From: Martelella mediterranea
GTDB lineage: Bacteria > Pseudomonadota > Alphaproteobacteria > Rhizobiales > Rhizobiaceae
Assembly: GCF_004342225.1 (NCBI RefSeq)
Contig: NZ_SMAR01000010.1
Span: 1 to 64,000, forward strand
Length of the DNA stretch: 64,000 nucleotides
Direction of reading: 5' to 3'
Under the pieces are notes generated by a model. That model was not told where the DNA came from. It searched no databases and saw only the letters and a list, made by a program, of their open reading frames with translations. Both the position numbers and the translations under genes were made by a program. Below are positions 45,083-53,584 of the stretch, one piece after another. Numbering within the stretch: the first letter of the stretch is position 1; every line of letters begins with the position of its first letter.

Positions 45083-45814
45083 TTAGTCTTTTTTCTGACC
45101 GAACATCTTCTTCAGCATGTCAGCCATGGGGCCGGTTTCTGGCATTTTAGAATGACCATTCTGGCGCGCTTTATGAATATGCGACTGGGCTTTCGGCTTT
45201 TTGGGTGAAGCCGATCTCTGCGCGTTCTCGGGTGGAGCGGGGGACTTTCCGCCGGTTGCCAGTGCCAGTTTGTTCATCAGCTGGGAGTCATCACCTTTCG
45301 CCAGCAGATCAGCATTTCGGCCGAGTGCTTCCAGCAACGGTTCGAGCCAGTCTGCATCCGCCTTGGCAAAATCGCCCAGAACATGACCGTGGACTTTCTC
45401 TTTCATGCCAGGATGGCCAATACCGAGGCGTAACCGCCGGTAATCCTTGCCGCAATGGGCATCGATGGACTTGATGCCGTTATGTCCGCCGGAGCCGCCA
45501 CCGGTTTTGATGCGGGCCTTTCCGGGCATAAGGTCGAGTTCGTCGTAGACCACGATCAGGTCGGCTGGTGTCAGTTTGAAAAAGCGCATGGCTTCACCAA
45601 CGCTTTCCCCGGAGAGGTTCATGAAGGTCTGTGGCTTGATCAGCAGCGCTTTTTCGCCCGCAAGTTCGCCTTCGCTGATCAGCCCTTTGAATTTTTTTGA
45701 CCAGGGTGAAAAGCGGTTCTCATCTGCGATGGCGTCGGCGGCCATGAAGCCGATATTGTGACGGTTCTTCGCATATTGTCCGCCGGGATTGCCGAGCCCT
45801 GCAATGATGATCAT
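45083..45814 (-). CDS. pth: Peptidyl-tRNA hydrolase
   Basis: This 243-aa enzyme frees tRNA from peptidyl-tRNA dropped by stalled ribosomes. The catalytic segment [18 protein letters not shown] carries the Asn and His, and [13 protein letters not shown] and [11 protein letters not shown] complete the active site. About 50 basic, Pro/Lys-rich residues follow the core (from about 190), as is usual in Rhizobiales. The start is ATG 45814 with GGAAGGAT upstream; a longer open frame has no homology. It follows the rplY gene on the same strand, with a terminator between. Confidence 0.96.
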   Translation of the reverse strand: MIIIAGLGNPGGQYAKNRHNIGFMAADAIADENRFSPWSKKFKGLISEGELAGEKALLIKPQTFMNLSGESVGEAMRFFKLTPADLIVVYDELDLMPGKARIKTGGGSGGHNGIKSIDAHCGKDYRRLRLGIGHPGMKEKVHGHVLGDFAKADADWLEPLLEALGRNADLLAKGDDSQLMNKLALATGGKSPAPPENAQRSASPKKPKAQSHIHKARQNGHSKMPETGPMADMLKKMFGQKKD

Positions 45815-45915
45815 GGCGATATCCTTCCTGAACGTCGGGCCTGTTTCATCCCGGCAGGCCGCAGATGTCAAGGTTGAGGTCAATGACCGCAGAGGATGTG
45901 GGCGAGCTTTCAAAC

Positions 45916-45947
45916 AAAAAAGGCCGCAGGCAGTGCCCGCGGCCTTT
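45916..45947 (-). terminator. Rho-independent terminator after rplY
   Basis: On the minus strand the arms AAAGGCCGC and GCGGCCTTT enclose a short loop and are followed by T residues (the A-run at 45916-45920). It lies 31 bases beyond the rplY stop. Confidence 0.85.
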
Positions 45948-45978
45948 CAATACGGTCAGAAGCAAGATCGAAACGATC

Positions 45979-46611
45979 TTATTCTTCGGCTTCGCCTTCT
46001 GCGCCTTCTTCATCAGCAGCCTCGCCCTCATCGGACTTAAGACCAGCCGGTGCAGCGATCGTGGCGATCGTGAAGTCACGGTCGGTGATCGTCGGTGTCA
46101 TGTTCTTCGGCAGGTCGACAGCCGAGATATGAACGGAATCACCAAGCTGAACGTCGGCCAGATCAACCGTGATGTAGTCCGGGATCGCGTTGGCCGGGCA
46201 ATGGAATTCCACTTCGTGACGAACAACGTTCAGAACACCACCCTGCTTGATGCCGGGGCAGGTTTCGTCGTTGACGAAGTGAACCGGAACCGAAACGGTC
46301 ACGACGCTCTTTTCCGAAACACGCAGGAAGTCAACATGCATGACAAAGTCGCGGACGGGGTCGAGCTGGTAATCCTTCGGCAGAACCAGATACTTGTCCT
46401 TGCCGACCTGGATCGTAAAGGTTGTGGTCATGAAACCGCCGTTGAAAATACGACGGGTAATCTCATTGCGGGAGACCGCAATTGAAACGGGGGCTTTCTT
46501 ATCGCCGTAAATGACAGCGGGCATCATACCGTTGCGGCGCAGTTCGCGGGAGGACCCCTTACCAACCCGATCGCGCGCTTCGGCCTGGAGCATTGCCTGT
46601 TCCTGGCTCAT
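45979..46611 (-). CDS. rplY: Large-subunit ribosomal protein L25 (CTC form)
   Basis: The 210-aa protein binds 5S rRNA. The N-terminal L25 domain reads [20 protein letters not shown] and [14 protein letters not shown], and the C-terminal TL5/CTC domain [17 protein letters not shown] and [13 protein letters not shown]. An acidic Glu/Ala tail ends the chain. The start is ATG 46611, preceded by AAAGGA. A good promoter lies about 115 bases upstream. The rplY-pth-ychF neighbourhood is typical of Rhizobiales. Confidence 0.96.
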   Translation of the reverse strand: MSQEQAMLQAEARDRVGKGSSRELRRNGMMPAVIYGDKKAPVSIAVSRNEITRRIFNGGFMTTTFTIQVGKDKYLVLPKDYQLDPVRDFVMHVDFLRVSEKSVVTVSVPVHFVNDETCPGIKQGGVLNVVRHEVEFHCPANAIPDYITVDLADVQLGDSVHISAVDLPKNMTPTITDRDFTIATIAAPAGLKSDEGEAADEEGAEGEAEE

Positions 46612-46725
46612 GGCATTTCCTTTCAGATGTTGCGGAGCGTTTGGCCGGATGTCAAATTTCCGGCGAAACGGAGAGATAAATCTCCCATTCGCACTGCCTC
46701 CAAGGGTGTCTGTGCGAACGAGGTG

Positions 46726-46754
46726 CCTATAGAGCAGCTCCGGTAAAAACGCAA
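46726..46754 (-). promoter_or_regulatory. Candidate sigma-70 promoter of rplY
   Basis: On the minus strand TTGCGT (46749-46754) and TATAGG (46726-46731) are separated by 17 bases, upstream of rplY. Confidence 0.6.
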
Positions 46755-46962
46755 GCACCCGCCTTCACTATACTGTGTTCCCTCCGTTTGCGCGCTGCTT
46801 ACGGTATTATTGCCGGTTATGTCTTTTAGGATGCAGCAACAGTCAAAATTGGATGACATCGCCGCCGGGACGTGCGTTTTGGCGTTTATAAATCATTATA
46901 AAAGGATATATAAAAATTAGTTGGAACAATTCTACCCTGTAGAGCAAAGTCGGGGATGACGT
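46755..46962. other. Upstream region of the MHYT-GGDEF-EAL gene
   Basis: AT-rich non-coding stretch, especially 46886-46925. It probably carries the plus-strand promoter for the signalling gene; I cannot assign boxes with confidence. Confidence 0.4.
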
Positions 46963-49047
46963 TTGGATAGACTGGTCAGTTGCCTCACTGTCGAGCATAC
47001 GCCGACAGCGTTCTTTGCTTCAGTTGCGGTTGCGCTGGTCGGTGGTTATCTGACAGTCAGCCTTTCCCAGCGCATCCGCAATGCGCCGGTCGTATCGTCT
47101 CAGATCTGGCTGCTGCTGGCTGGATTTGTGGGTGGGGTTTCCGTGTGGTGCGCCCACTTTATAGCGATGCTGGGTTATCAGGTCGCACAACCTCACGCCT
47201 ATGATCCAGTTCTCACATTTGTCTCGCTCGGTCTGGTGGTTGTAACAGCGACAGCGGGAATTTTTGTCGGTGCATATGCACGGCGAGGCCCACTTCTGGA
47301 GGCCGGCGGCGTGGTGATGGGTCTGGGCGTCGGGCTCATGCATTTCGTTGGGATGGCCGGTTTTCAGGCTTCGGGAGCGGCAGTCTGGTCGGTCTGGTCT
47401 ATTCTGTTGTCTCTGGTACTGGGTGGCTTTTTCGGCGCTCTTTGTTTTACCACGGCTGTGCGCCTGCCTCTTCGGGTAAGAACATTCGTTGCAGCGTTCT
47501 TTTTTCTGCTGGCGGTTGTTTCGGTTCATTATATTAGCCTTGCTGGCCTGACGATCGTACCGAACGGCTCTGCCGCTGAACCATTCAGCGGCTTGCAGCG
47601 CCAGACGATGATTTTCTTCACAGCACAGGGAACATCACTTGTCTTTGTCCTTGGCTTTGCCTTGCTGGTTCTTGATGTCCGCAACAGGCAGAGCCTCAAC
47701 GATCAGGTTTTCAATGCGCGCGCTCACGACGCACTGACAGGGCTTCCAAACCGCTGGGCGCTGGGCGTTGAGCTTGATAAGGCTGTTGAAGACGCTGAAA
47801 GTCGGGGTGGACAGCTTGCGCTTCTGCTTCTCGATGTCGAGCGCTTTAAAGAAATTAACGATGTTCACGGGCATTCTGCCGGTGATTATGTACTGAGTGC
47901 GGTTGCGAGTCGGCTGTCTTCCTCTGCCGGGCTGAGCGGCTTTTTGGCGCGGGCGGGCAATGATGAGTTTGCAATCATTCTACGGTATTATACGCATCGC
48001 AGCGAAACGGTTAGGCTTATGCGGCGCATTGCCCATGAGCTGGAGCGGCCGGTCGAGTGGCGCGGGTTGCAGTTTTCTATCCAGGTTTCTGCCGGTGTTT
48101 CCGTTTTTCCGGCGAATGGCCGTGCAGCCGATCAGCTGATTGCCCGTGCCGAGGCAGCTCTTCAAAGGGCTAAACGAAAAGGCTCAGGCACAGCGTTTTA
48201 TAAGTCAGAGCTTGACCGTGGCGCGCGAAGACGCAACGAACTTGCGCTTGATCTCCGCCGCGCGCTCAGTGACGGTGAGTTTCGGCTATTTTATCAACAA
48301 CAACACATGATCGACAGTCAGGAGGTCTTCGGCTTCGAAGTTCTCTTGCGCTGGTTTCACAAAGAATATGGTTTCATTGGTCCGGATGAGTTTATCCCAT
48401 TGGCTGAACGGACCGGGTTCATTGATACGCTCGGTGAGTGGCTGCTGCGTGAAGCCTGCGCCGATGCTGTCAACTGGAAGAATCCCCTCCAGGTGGGGGT
48501 TAATGTTGCGCCCCAGCAGCTTGCTGACTATCGTTTTCCAGAGAAAGTCGCGGCCATTCTGGAAGGAACCGGTCTGCCGCCGGAAAGGCTTGAACTCGAA
48601 ATCACAGAAAGCGGTTTCATCGATGATTTTAATCGAACATTTGAAGCCATCAGAGCGCTTAAGGCGCTTGGCGTGAAAATCGCGATGGATGATTTCGGAA
48701 CCGGCTACTCATCGCTTTCGATGTTGCAGCAGTTCCCCTTTGACAAAATCAAGATCGACCGCTCTTTCGTTCAGGGCCTGCCTGAAAATGATCTATCTGC
48801 CGCTATCGTTCGCTCGACACTGATGATCAGCAAAAGCCTTGGAATTCGTGTACTTGCAGAAGGTGTTGAGACGGAAGAGCAGCTTCGCTTTCTGCTGCAG
48901 GAGCAATGTACCCGCGCTCAGGGCTTTTATTTCGGAAAACCTGTTCCGCGCGTTGAAATCGAAGACTATGTCAGCGGCCCCTGCCCACCGTCAGAGCGTT
49001 GCTGCACACCGATTAAGATAGAGCCTGGTGATAGTGGAAGGGCTTGA
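46963..49047 (+). CDS. Membrane MHYT - degenerate GGDEF - EAL protein (cyclic-di-GMP phosphodiesterase)
   Basis: The 694-aa protein has a seven-helix MHYT sensor (residues about 10-235), with the repeated motifs seen as WCAHFIAMLG, GLMHFVGMAG and SVHYISLAG, thought to bind metal or gas. The GGDEF domain (about 250-420) reads AGNDEF at the active site, so diguanylate cyclase activity is probably lost. The EAL domain (about 425-680) keeps every catalytic motif: FEVLLRW (EVL in place of EAL), NVAPQQL, ELEITES, MDDFGTGYSSL, KIDRSFV, AEGVET and QGFYFGKP. It should hydrolyse cyclic-di-GMP in response to an MHYT signal. The start is TTG 46963. Confidence 0.93.
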   Translation: MDRLVSCLTVEHTPTAFFASVAVALVGGYLTVSLSQRIRNAPVVSSQIWLLLAGFVGGVSVWCAHFIAMLGYQVAQPHAYDPVLTFVSLGLVVVTATAGIFVGAYARRGPLLEAGGVVMGLGVGLMHFVGMAGFQASGAAVWSVWSILLSLVLGGFFGALCFTTAVRLPLRVRTFVAAFFFLLAVVSVHYISLAGLTIVPNGSAAEPFSGLQRQTMIFFTAQGTSLVFVLGFALLVLDVRNRQSLNDQVFNARAHDALTGLPNRWALGVELDKAVEDAESRGGQLALLLLDVERFKEINDVHGHSAGDYVLSAVASRLSSSAGLSGFLARAGNDEFAIILRYYTHRSETVRLMRRIAHELERPVEWRGLQFSIQVSAGVSVFPANGRAADQLIARAEAALQRAKRKGSGTAFYKSELDRGARRRNELALDLRRALSDGEFRLFYQQQHMIDSQEVFGFEVLLRWFHKEYGFIGPDEFIPLAERTGFIDTLGEWLLREACADAVNWKNPLQVGVNVAPQQLADYRFPEKVAAILEGTGLPPERLELEITESGFIDDFNRTFEAIRALKALGVKIAMDDFGTGYSSLSMLQQFPFDKIKIDRSFVQGLPENDLSAAIVRSTLMISKSLGIRVLAEGVETEEQLRFLLQEQCTRAQGFYFGKPVPRVEIEDYVSGPCPPSERCCTPIKIEPGDSGRA

Positions 49048-49090
49048 ACGGGACATGGCAATCGGCCCCGTCCGGCAGTGTTGGGCCTAT

Positions 49091-49237
49091 TAGAGCATTT
49101 CGCAGTCAGATGGAAACATCTGACGTCCGCGAAAATGCATCAAAACAAAGAGATAGAGCGGTTGCGCGTTGCCATGAAAGATGGAGCAGCTCGAGAGCGC
49201 CGTGCATCCATTCGGATGAACAAAGCACGATGCTGTA
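49091..49237. repeat. RIME-like intergenic repeat element, copy A
   Basis: The segment starts with a stem GTCAGATG-GAAA-CATCTGAC (49105-49124) flanked by GAGCATTTCGC and CGAAAATGC, continues with AACAAAGAGATAGAGCG, and ends with a 38-base module at 49200-49237 that recurs at 62131-62168. Such mosaics are common between genes in Rhizobiaceae. It fills the space between the EAL gene and prs. Confidence 0.65.
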
Positions 49238-49248
49238 GCCAGGCAAGA

Positions 49249-50181
49249 TCAATCGAAAAGGCTGGAGACCGATGACTCATGGCTGGTCCGGTTGATCGCT
49301 TCGCCAATCAGAGATGCCGTTGTGACCACCCGAACTTTCGGCGACGACACCATCTCACCGCGCGGCTGGATGGAGTCGGTGATGACCAGCTCTTCAAGCC
49401 TGGATGATGTGATGCGCTGCACGGCATTGTTGGAAAGCACGCCATGTGTGATGTAGGCACGCACGCTTAGCGCCCCGTTCTTCAAAAGTGCGTCAGCCGC
49501 ATTGCAGAGCGTTCCGCCGGAATCGACGATATCGTCGATCAGGATGCACTCCTTGCCTTCGACTTCACCGATGATATTCATGACTTCCGACTCACCGGGG
49601 CGCTCGCGCCTTTTGTCAACGATGGCCAAAAGACAGTCGAGCCGCTTTGCCAGAGAACGGGCGCGAACCACGCCGCCGACATCCGGTGAAACCACCATCA
49701 CGTTCTCAAGGTTGAGACGCGATTTGATGTCTCTGGAAAGAATCGGCAAGGCATAAAGATTGTCGGTCGGAATATCGAAGAAGCCCTGAATCTGACCGGC
49801 ATGCAGATCAAGTGTCATCACCCTGTTGGCGCCTGCCTGGGTTATGAGGTTGGCAACCAGCTTGGCTGAAATCGGTGTGCGGGGGCCTGGCTTCCGGTCC
49901 TGTCGCGCATAGCCGAAGTATGGCAAAACCGCCGTGATGCGTCTGGCTGAGGACCGGCGAAACGCGTCGATCATGATCAGCAATTCCATCAGGTGGTCAT
50001 TCGTGGGAAATGATGTCGACTGGACGACAAAAACGTCTTCCCCGCGCACATTTTCCTGAATTTCTACGAATATTTCCTGATCGGCAAATCGCCTTACACT
50101 GGCTTTGCCCATCGGGACGTTAAGGTAGTTGCAGATCGCTTCGGCAAGTTGTCGGTTCGAATTGCCCGCGAATACTTTCAT
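49249..50181 (-). CDS. prs: Ribose-phosphate pyrophosphokinase
   Basis: The 310-aa enzyme makes PRPP from ribose 5-phosphate and ATP for purine, pyrimidine, histidine and NAD synthesis. Class I features are present: [10 protein letters not shown], the catalytic block [33 protein letters not shown], and the PRPP-binding loop [14 protein letters not shown]. Length and order are standard. It is transcribed alone, with a repeat element directly beyond its 3' end. Confidence 0.97.
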   Translation of the reverse strand: MKVFAGNSNRQLAEAICNYLNVPMGKASVRRFADQEIFVEIQENVRGEDVFVVQSTSFPTNDHLMELLIMIDAFRRSSARRITAVLPYFGYARQDRKPGPRTPISAKLVANLITQAGANRVMTLDLHAGQIQGFFDIPTDNLYALPILSRDIKSRLNLENVMVVSPDVGGVVRARSLAKRLDCLLAIVDKRRERPGESEVMNIIGEVEGKECILIDDIVDSGGTLCNAADALLKNGALSVRAYITHGVLSNNAVQRITSSRLEELVITDSIQPRGEMVSSPKVRVVTTASLIGEAINRTSHESSVSSLFD

Positions 50182-50321
50182 ATCAGATCGCCCGTTCCGT
50201 CACTCTGGCTCTGCTTGCCTTTTAACCGCTCTCGTGCCGATTGCAAGATGCGGGACGCATGTAAGGCCTATATCTTCAGGCCTTTTTCACCGTGTAACCT
50301 AAAATGCTAAAATTTTATGAC

Positions 50322-51206
50322 TTAGTTCTGCGAGTCGATCCATGTGATCAGGGTTGCAATCGTATCCTGTCCGATGGTGGCCATCATATCGGGTGTGACC
50401 GATTCCCACGTATCGCTGGCACCGGCTGTCGCCGGTCCGGATTGACTGCCCTGAATGCGATGAAGCCGGCTTCCTTCCGGACCAATTACATCCCAGACAT
50501 AGACGACCTGTACTTCATCGTCCTGACTGACGGCAGAGAAATATCCCTTCAGGCTGAGACTTGCTGTTTCGTCATCCATACGCGTGATCGTCAGGCCAGA
50601 TGCGCGTGCAGCATCGCCAAGCCGCTTTGAAAGCGGCTGAAGTTTATCGGCAGGAGCGCCGATCAATGGCAGAAAGCGGACCGTATCGTAGGCCGCAATC
50701 GTTGCCGTTGTTCCACCAGATGTTGTTGTCACCGCAGATGTTCGTGCTGGCGCACTTTGCGTCACTGGCTGCGTTGCTGGTGCAGCCGTCGTTTGAACCG
50801 GTGTTGCTGTCGTCTGGGTCGGAGCGCTTGTGGTTGCGCTGACCGTTTGAGGGGCGGGTGCCTGCGGTTGTTGTGTTGTCGCCGGTGCGGGGGCAAGGCC
50901 TGATGCCTGAGCACCAAAGGTGCTTGGTGCACGTCCGCGTCCGGGCGTCGCGTCCAGCGTCGTCTGGCTGGCGGCCGAAGCTGGCACATTTCCGCCAGCC
51001 GATGGCGGCGGCGCAAGCGTTTGGCGCTCGACGGTACTCTGGCGGGCAGCGGCAAGTGTTGCATCGGGCGTTTGAGATGCTGGCTGCATGGGCGCTGTAC
51101 CAGTGCCAACAGGTGCGGGCGGCGTATCGTTAACCGTCAGCACGTCATTGGTCGAGCAGGCAGAAATGAGCCCTGCCGACAGTAGAATGATCGCCAGCCT
51201 ACGCAC
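50322..51206 (-). CDS. Hypothetical lipoprotein with Pro/Thr/Ala-rich linker
   Basis: I recognise no function. From GTG 51206 the protein is about 294 aa with a signal peptide and lipobox (ISAC). Residues about 20-165 are a low-complexity Ala/Pro/Thr/Gln-rich stretch (PTQTTATPVQTTAAPA) that could span the periplasm or peptidoglycan. A compact C-terminal domain (about 170-290) with LPLIGAPADKLQPLSKRL, LKGYFSAV and VYVWDVIGPEGSRLHRI follows. ATG 51242 is an alternative start; neither has a strong ribosome site. It lies 140 bases upstream of prs on the same strand. Confidence 0.75.
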   Translation of the reverse strand: MRRLAIILLSAGLISACSTNDVLTVNDTPPAPVGTGTAPMQPASQTPDATLAAARQSTVERQTLAPPPSAGGNVPASAASQTTLDATPGRGRAPSTFGAQASGLAPAPATTQQPQAPAPQTVSATTSAPTQTTATPVQTTAAPATQPVTQSAPARTSAVTTTSGGTTATIAAYDTVRFLPLIGAPADKLQPLSKRLGDAARASGLTITRMDDETASLSLKGYFSAVSQDDEVQVVYVWDVIGPEGSRLHRIQGSQSGPATAGASDTWESVTPDMMATIGQDTIATLITWIDSQN

Positions 51207-51290
51207 GTTGCAGCTATCCCTGATCCTTGAAATCGCTAACATTTTGTGCGGTCAGGCGTGGACCTGTCAACGAAACGCGCTCAACGTCGT

Positions 51291-52442
51291 TTATTTTGTG
51301 TAAAGATCAAGCGGATGGCGCGAGAGCGGTTTCGGTTCATTTTCACCAGTCAGATAGGTGCGCCCCAGCGTCATGGCCGAGCCACTGTCTGAATCCATGA
51401 TGATGATATGTACAAAAAGGGACATGTCAGGCTGGATGGGCTGCTGATTGCCTGCGTGAAACATCTGATGTTCCATCCAGGAGGGCGCGAACCGCGCACC
51501 GAGTGAATAGCCGCACGCATTCAGGCGGTGCCTGGACAAGCCGCGCTCGTCCATAATTTCTGCATGCCGGTCGAAAACATCGCCGAAAGTGTGTCCGGGT
51601 CTGAGAATTTCTTCGATGGATTCCAGCGTTGCGCGCGCGGCCCGAAACAGCGTCTGATGGCGGTCGCTGACCTCGCCAGTCAGTACTGTGCGCATGGCCG
51701 CAACATGATAGTTCGCAGCAACGCCTGCCCATTCAAGGGTCAGCTGATCATTGTCAGAAAGTTTTCGTCTGCCTGATTTTGCGCGGCATAAAAGAGCAGA
51801 TTCGCCAGAACCGATTATGAAATTATTCGCCGGATAATCGCCACCTGCGGCGAGAACCGCGCCTTGCATTGCGGCCAGAATTTCAGCCTCATCTGCGCCG
51901 GGGCGCACCAGCGGCAGCGCGGCATCAAACGCATCATCGCAAAATGTTGCTGCGCGTTCGATATAGGCGATTTCTGCCGGGCTTTTGATCAGTCTCAGGT
52001 CGCTGACGAGGTAAGAGGCATCCTGTAACTGGCAGAAGGATTGCAGCTGTTCATCAAGCAGACGCGCGGAGCGTCCGGTCATGCCATGTGTATCATATTC
52101 GACGCCGATCTTTGCCCCAAGCAGGTCCATCTCGGACAACATGTCCTTCAGGTCACGACTTGGATCAGACTGGCCGCGGTCGACCCAGACACGAATGTCC
52201 TTGATGATTGAGGTCTGGCGTGCCTGCCGGATATCGGCTGAACGTGTCAGAAGCGCCATGCGCCCATCTGCTGTGACGGCAAGGCACTGGAAAAACACGA
52301 AACCGAACGTGTCATAGCCCGTCAGCCAATACATGCTTTCCTGTGCAAACAGCAAAACAGCATCCAGCTTTTTGTGAACCATCGATTCCTTGAGCCGTTC
52401 AAGACGGCGGGCATATTCGTCCGTTTCAAAAGCCAGTGCCAT
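51291..52442 (-). CDS. M24 peptidase-fold hydrolase (creatinase / ectoine-hydrolase-like)
   Basis: The 383-aa protein has the two-domain 'pita-bread' layout: a creatinase N-terminal domain (residues about 10-140, WLTGYDTFGFVFFQCLAV) and an M24 catalytic domain. Metal ligands of aminopeptidase P are altered: the usual D-x-GA segment reads LEWAGVAANY and the S-D-x-TRT segment reads VAAMRT, while GHGIG reads GYSLGARFAPSW. It therefore resembles non-metallopeptidase members such as creatinase or ectoine hydrolase DoeA, and cleaves probably a small amide rather than X-Pro peptides. The start is ATG 52442 with GGGGAG upstream. Substrate unknown. Confidence 0.85.
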   Translation of the reverse strand: MALAFETDEYARRLERLKESMVHKKLDAVLLFAQESMYWLTGYDTFGFVFFQCLAVTADGRMALLTRSADIRQARQTSIIKDIRVWVDRGQSDPSRDLKDMLSEMDLLGAKIGVEYDTHGMTGRSARLLDEQLQSFCQLQDASYLVSDLRLIKSPAEIAYIERAATFCDDAFDAALPLVRPGADEAEILAAMQGAVLAAGGDYPANNFIIGSGESALLCRAKSGRRKLSDNDQLTLEWAGVAANYHVAAMRTVLTGEVSDRHQTLFRAARATLESIEEILRPGHTFGDVFDRHAEIMDERGLSRHRLNACGYSLGARFAPSWMEHQMFHAGNQQPIQPDMSLFVHIIIMDSDSGSAMTLGRTYLTGENEPKPLSRHPLDLYTK

Positions 52443-52570
52443 TTTTGTCTCCCCGGTTTCGGTCAGAACCGAAAGATTGAAATTCGAGAACATATCCGAA
52501 ATGACTTTTACCGGACATGCGTGAGAACAGAAAGTCTTTCAGCCTGTGCCGAACAGCCGCACAGCTTTTC

Positions 52571-53362
52571 CTACATTGCGATTGCCGATATTTGTCGTCC
52601 ATAATCGCTTTCCCGACAGTGCGTCGTGCGGCGGAATGAAAAGAAGTCGGCTGCATTCCTGTATGTGCAGCGATCCAGAATTTCATATTCTATGCCAGCT
52701 TCATTCAGCCGGGTGCCAATGAATGCCGGTAAATCGAAATAGGCATGATCGGGCGTTTCAGATGCTTTGAAGAACTGATCATTTTCTGGCGAGGTCTTGC
52801 AAAAACGCTCTTTGAATTCAGGCCCGACCTCATAGGCGTGGCGGCTGATTGTCGGTCCGAGACAAGCCTTGATGGTTGGTCGCGTTGCGCCGAGCTTCAG
52901 CATCGCTTCCACGGTTGCTTCCAGAACGCCGCCAAACGCTCCGCACCAGCCAGCATGTGCAGCACCGATCACGCCATTCTTAGCATCGGCAAAAAGAACC
53001 GGGCCACAATCTGCCGTCAGAACACCGAGTACAAGGCCGGGGGTTCGGGTTACCAGTGCATCGGCTTTCGGTCGTTCCCCGGTTAATGGTTGGTCCACTG
53101 TAATGACATCGGCAGAATGGTGCTGGTGCAGATTGATCAGGAATTCCGGTTTGGTGCCGAACCAATCAGCGACCCTGCGGCGGTTTTCCGCGATATGGGC
53201 TTTTATATCGTCCGAACCATTGCCGCAGTTGAGGCTTTCGTAAATTCCCCTGGACACGCCGCCCTGACGGGTAAAAAAGCCATGACGAACGGGGCTGTCG
53301 GTGCAGGCTGAAGTCAGAAGGTCACTTCGGACAGGCTTGAGAGCGTGCTTGTTTGACAGCAT
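52571..53362 (-). CDS. pgeF: Peptidoglycan editing factor PgeF (YfiH / DUF152 family)
   Basis: This 263-aa protein of the former 'polyphenol oxidase' family has the metal-binding residues in HQHHSADV, TADCGPVLF and GAAHAGWCG, together with GVSRGIYESLN near the N-terminus. In E. coli PgeF removes L-Ser wrongly placed in the peptidoglycan stem; others in the family act on purine nucleosides. In Rhizobiales it normally follows lgt and the MidA-type methyltransferase gene, as here, but two stem-loop elements have been inserted between it and that methyltransferase. Confidence 0.92.
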   Translation of the reverse strand: MLSNKHALKPVRSDLLTSACTDSPVRHGFFTRQGGVSRGIYESLNCGNGSDDIKAHIAENRRRVADWFGTKPEFLINLHQHHSADVITVDQPLTGERPKADALVTRTPGLVLGVLTADCGPVLFADAKNGVIGAAHAGWCGAFGGVLEATVEAMLKLGATRPTIKACLGPTISRHAYEVGPEFKERFCKTSPENDQFFKASETPDHAYFDLPAFIGTRLNEAGIEYEILDRCTYRNAADFFSFRRTTHCRESDYGRQISAIAM

Positions 53363-53391
53363 GACGGCGCGATCCTCGTTGACATTTTTTT

Positions 53392-53468
53392 CTAGTCACC
53401 CGAATCTGAAGTTCGTCTCATTGTTCCGCTTGCTCTGAACGAACGTCAGATTCAACGAGGGTGACTAG
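53392..53468. repeat. CTAG-bounded stem-loop element 1
   Basis: Outer arms CTAGTCACCC (53392-53401) and GGGTGACTAG (53459-53468) pair perfectly. The inner arms 53402-53414 and 53441-53453 pair over 12 of 13 positions, with a 5-base bulge on the right. The loop is 53415-53440. Confidence 0.85.
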
Positions 53469-53480
53469 CAAGTTTATGTT

Positions 53481-53560
53481 TCTAGTGTGGTTTTCGAATT
53501 TGGAATTCGCATTCGAGGTTGCTGCAATAATGAGGCGAATTTCAAATTCACCACACTAGA
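53481..53560. repeat. CTAG-bounded stem-loop element 2, opposite orientation
   Basis: Outer arms TCTAGTGTGGT (53481-53491) and ACCACACTAGA (53550-53560) pair perfectly. The inner arms 53496-53510 and 53535-53549 pair over 15 positions with one G-U, with a 4-base bulge on the left and a 24-base loop. Its reverse complement aligns with element 1 across the whole length. Confidence 0.85.
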
Positions 53561-53584
53561 TGTTGTGGGCGGGATGTGGTGTTG

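Noticed and set aside
53392-53560. CRISPR-like arrangement of two palindromic units
   Set aside because: Only two units exist, they are inverted to one another and differ in sequence, and there are no spacers or cas genes.
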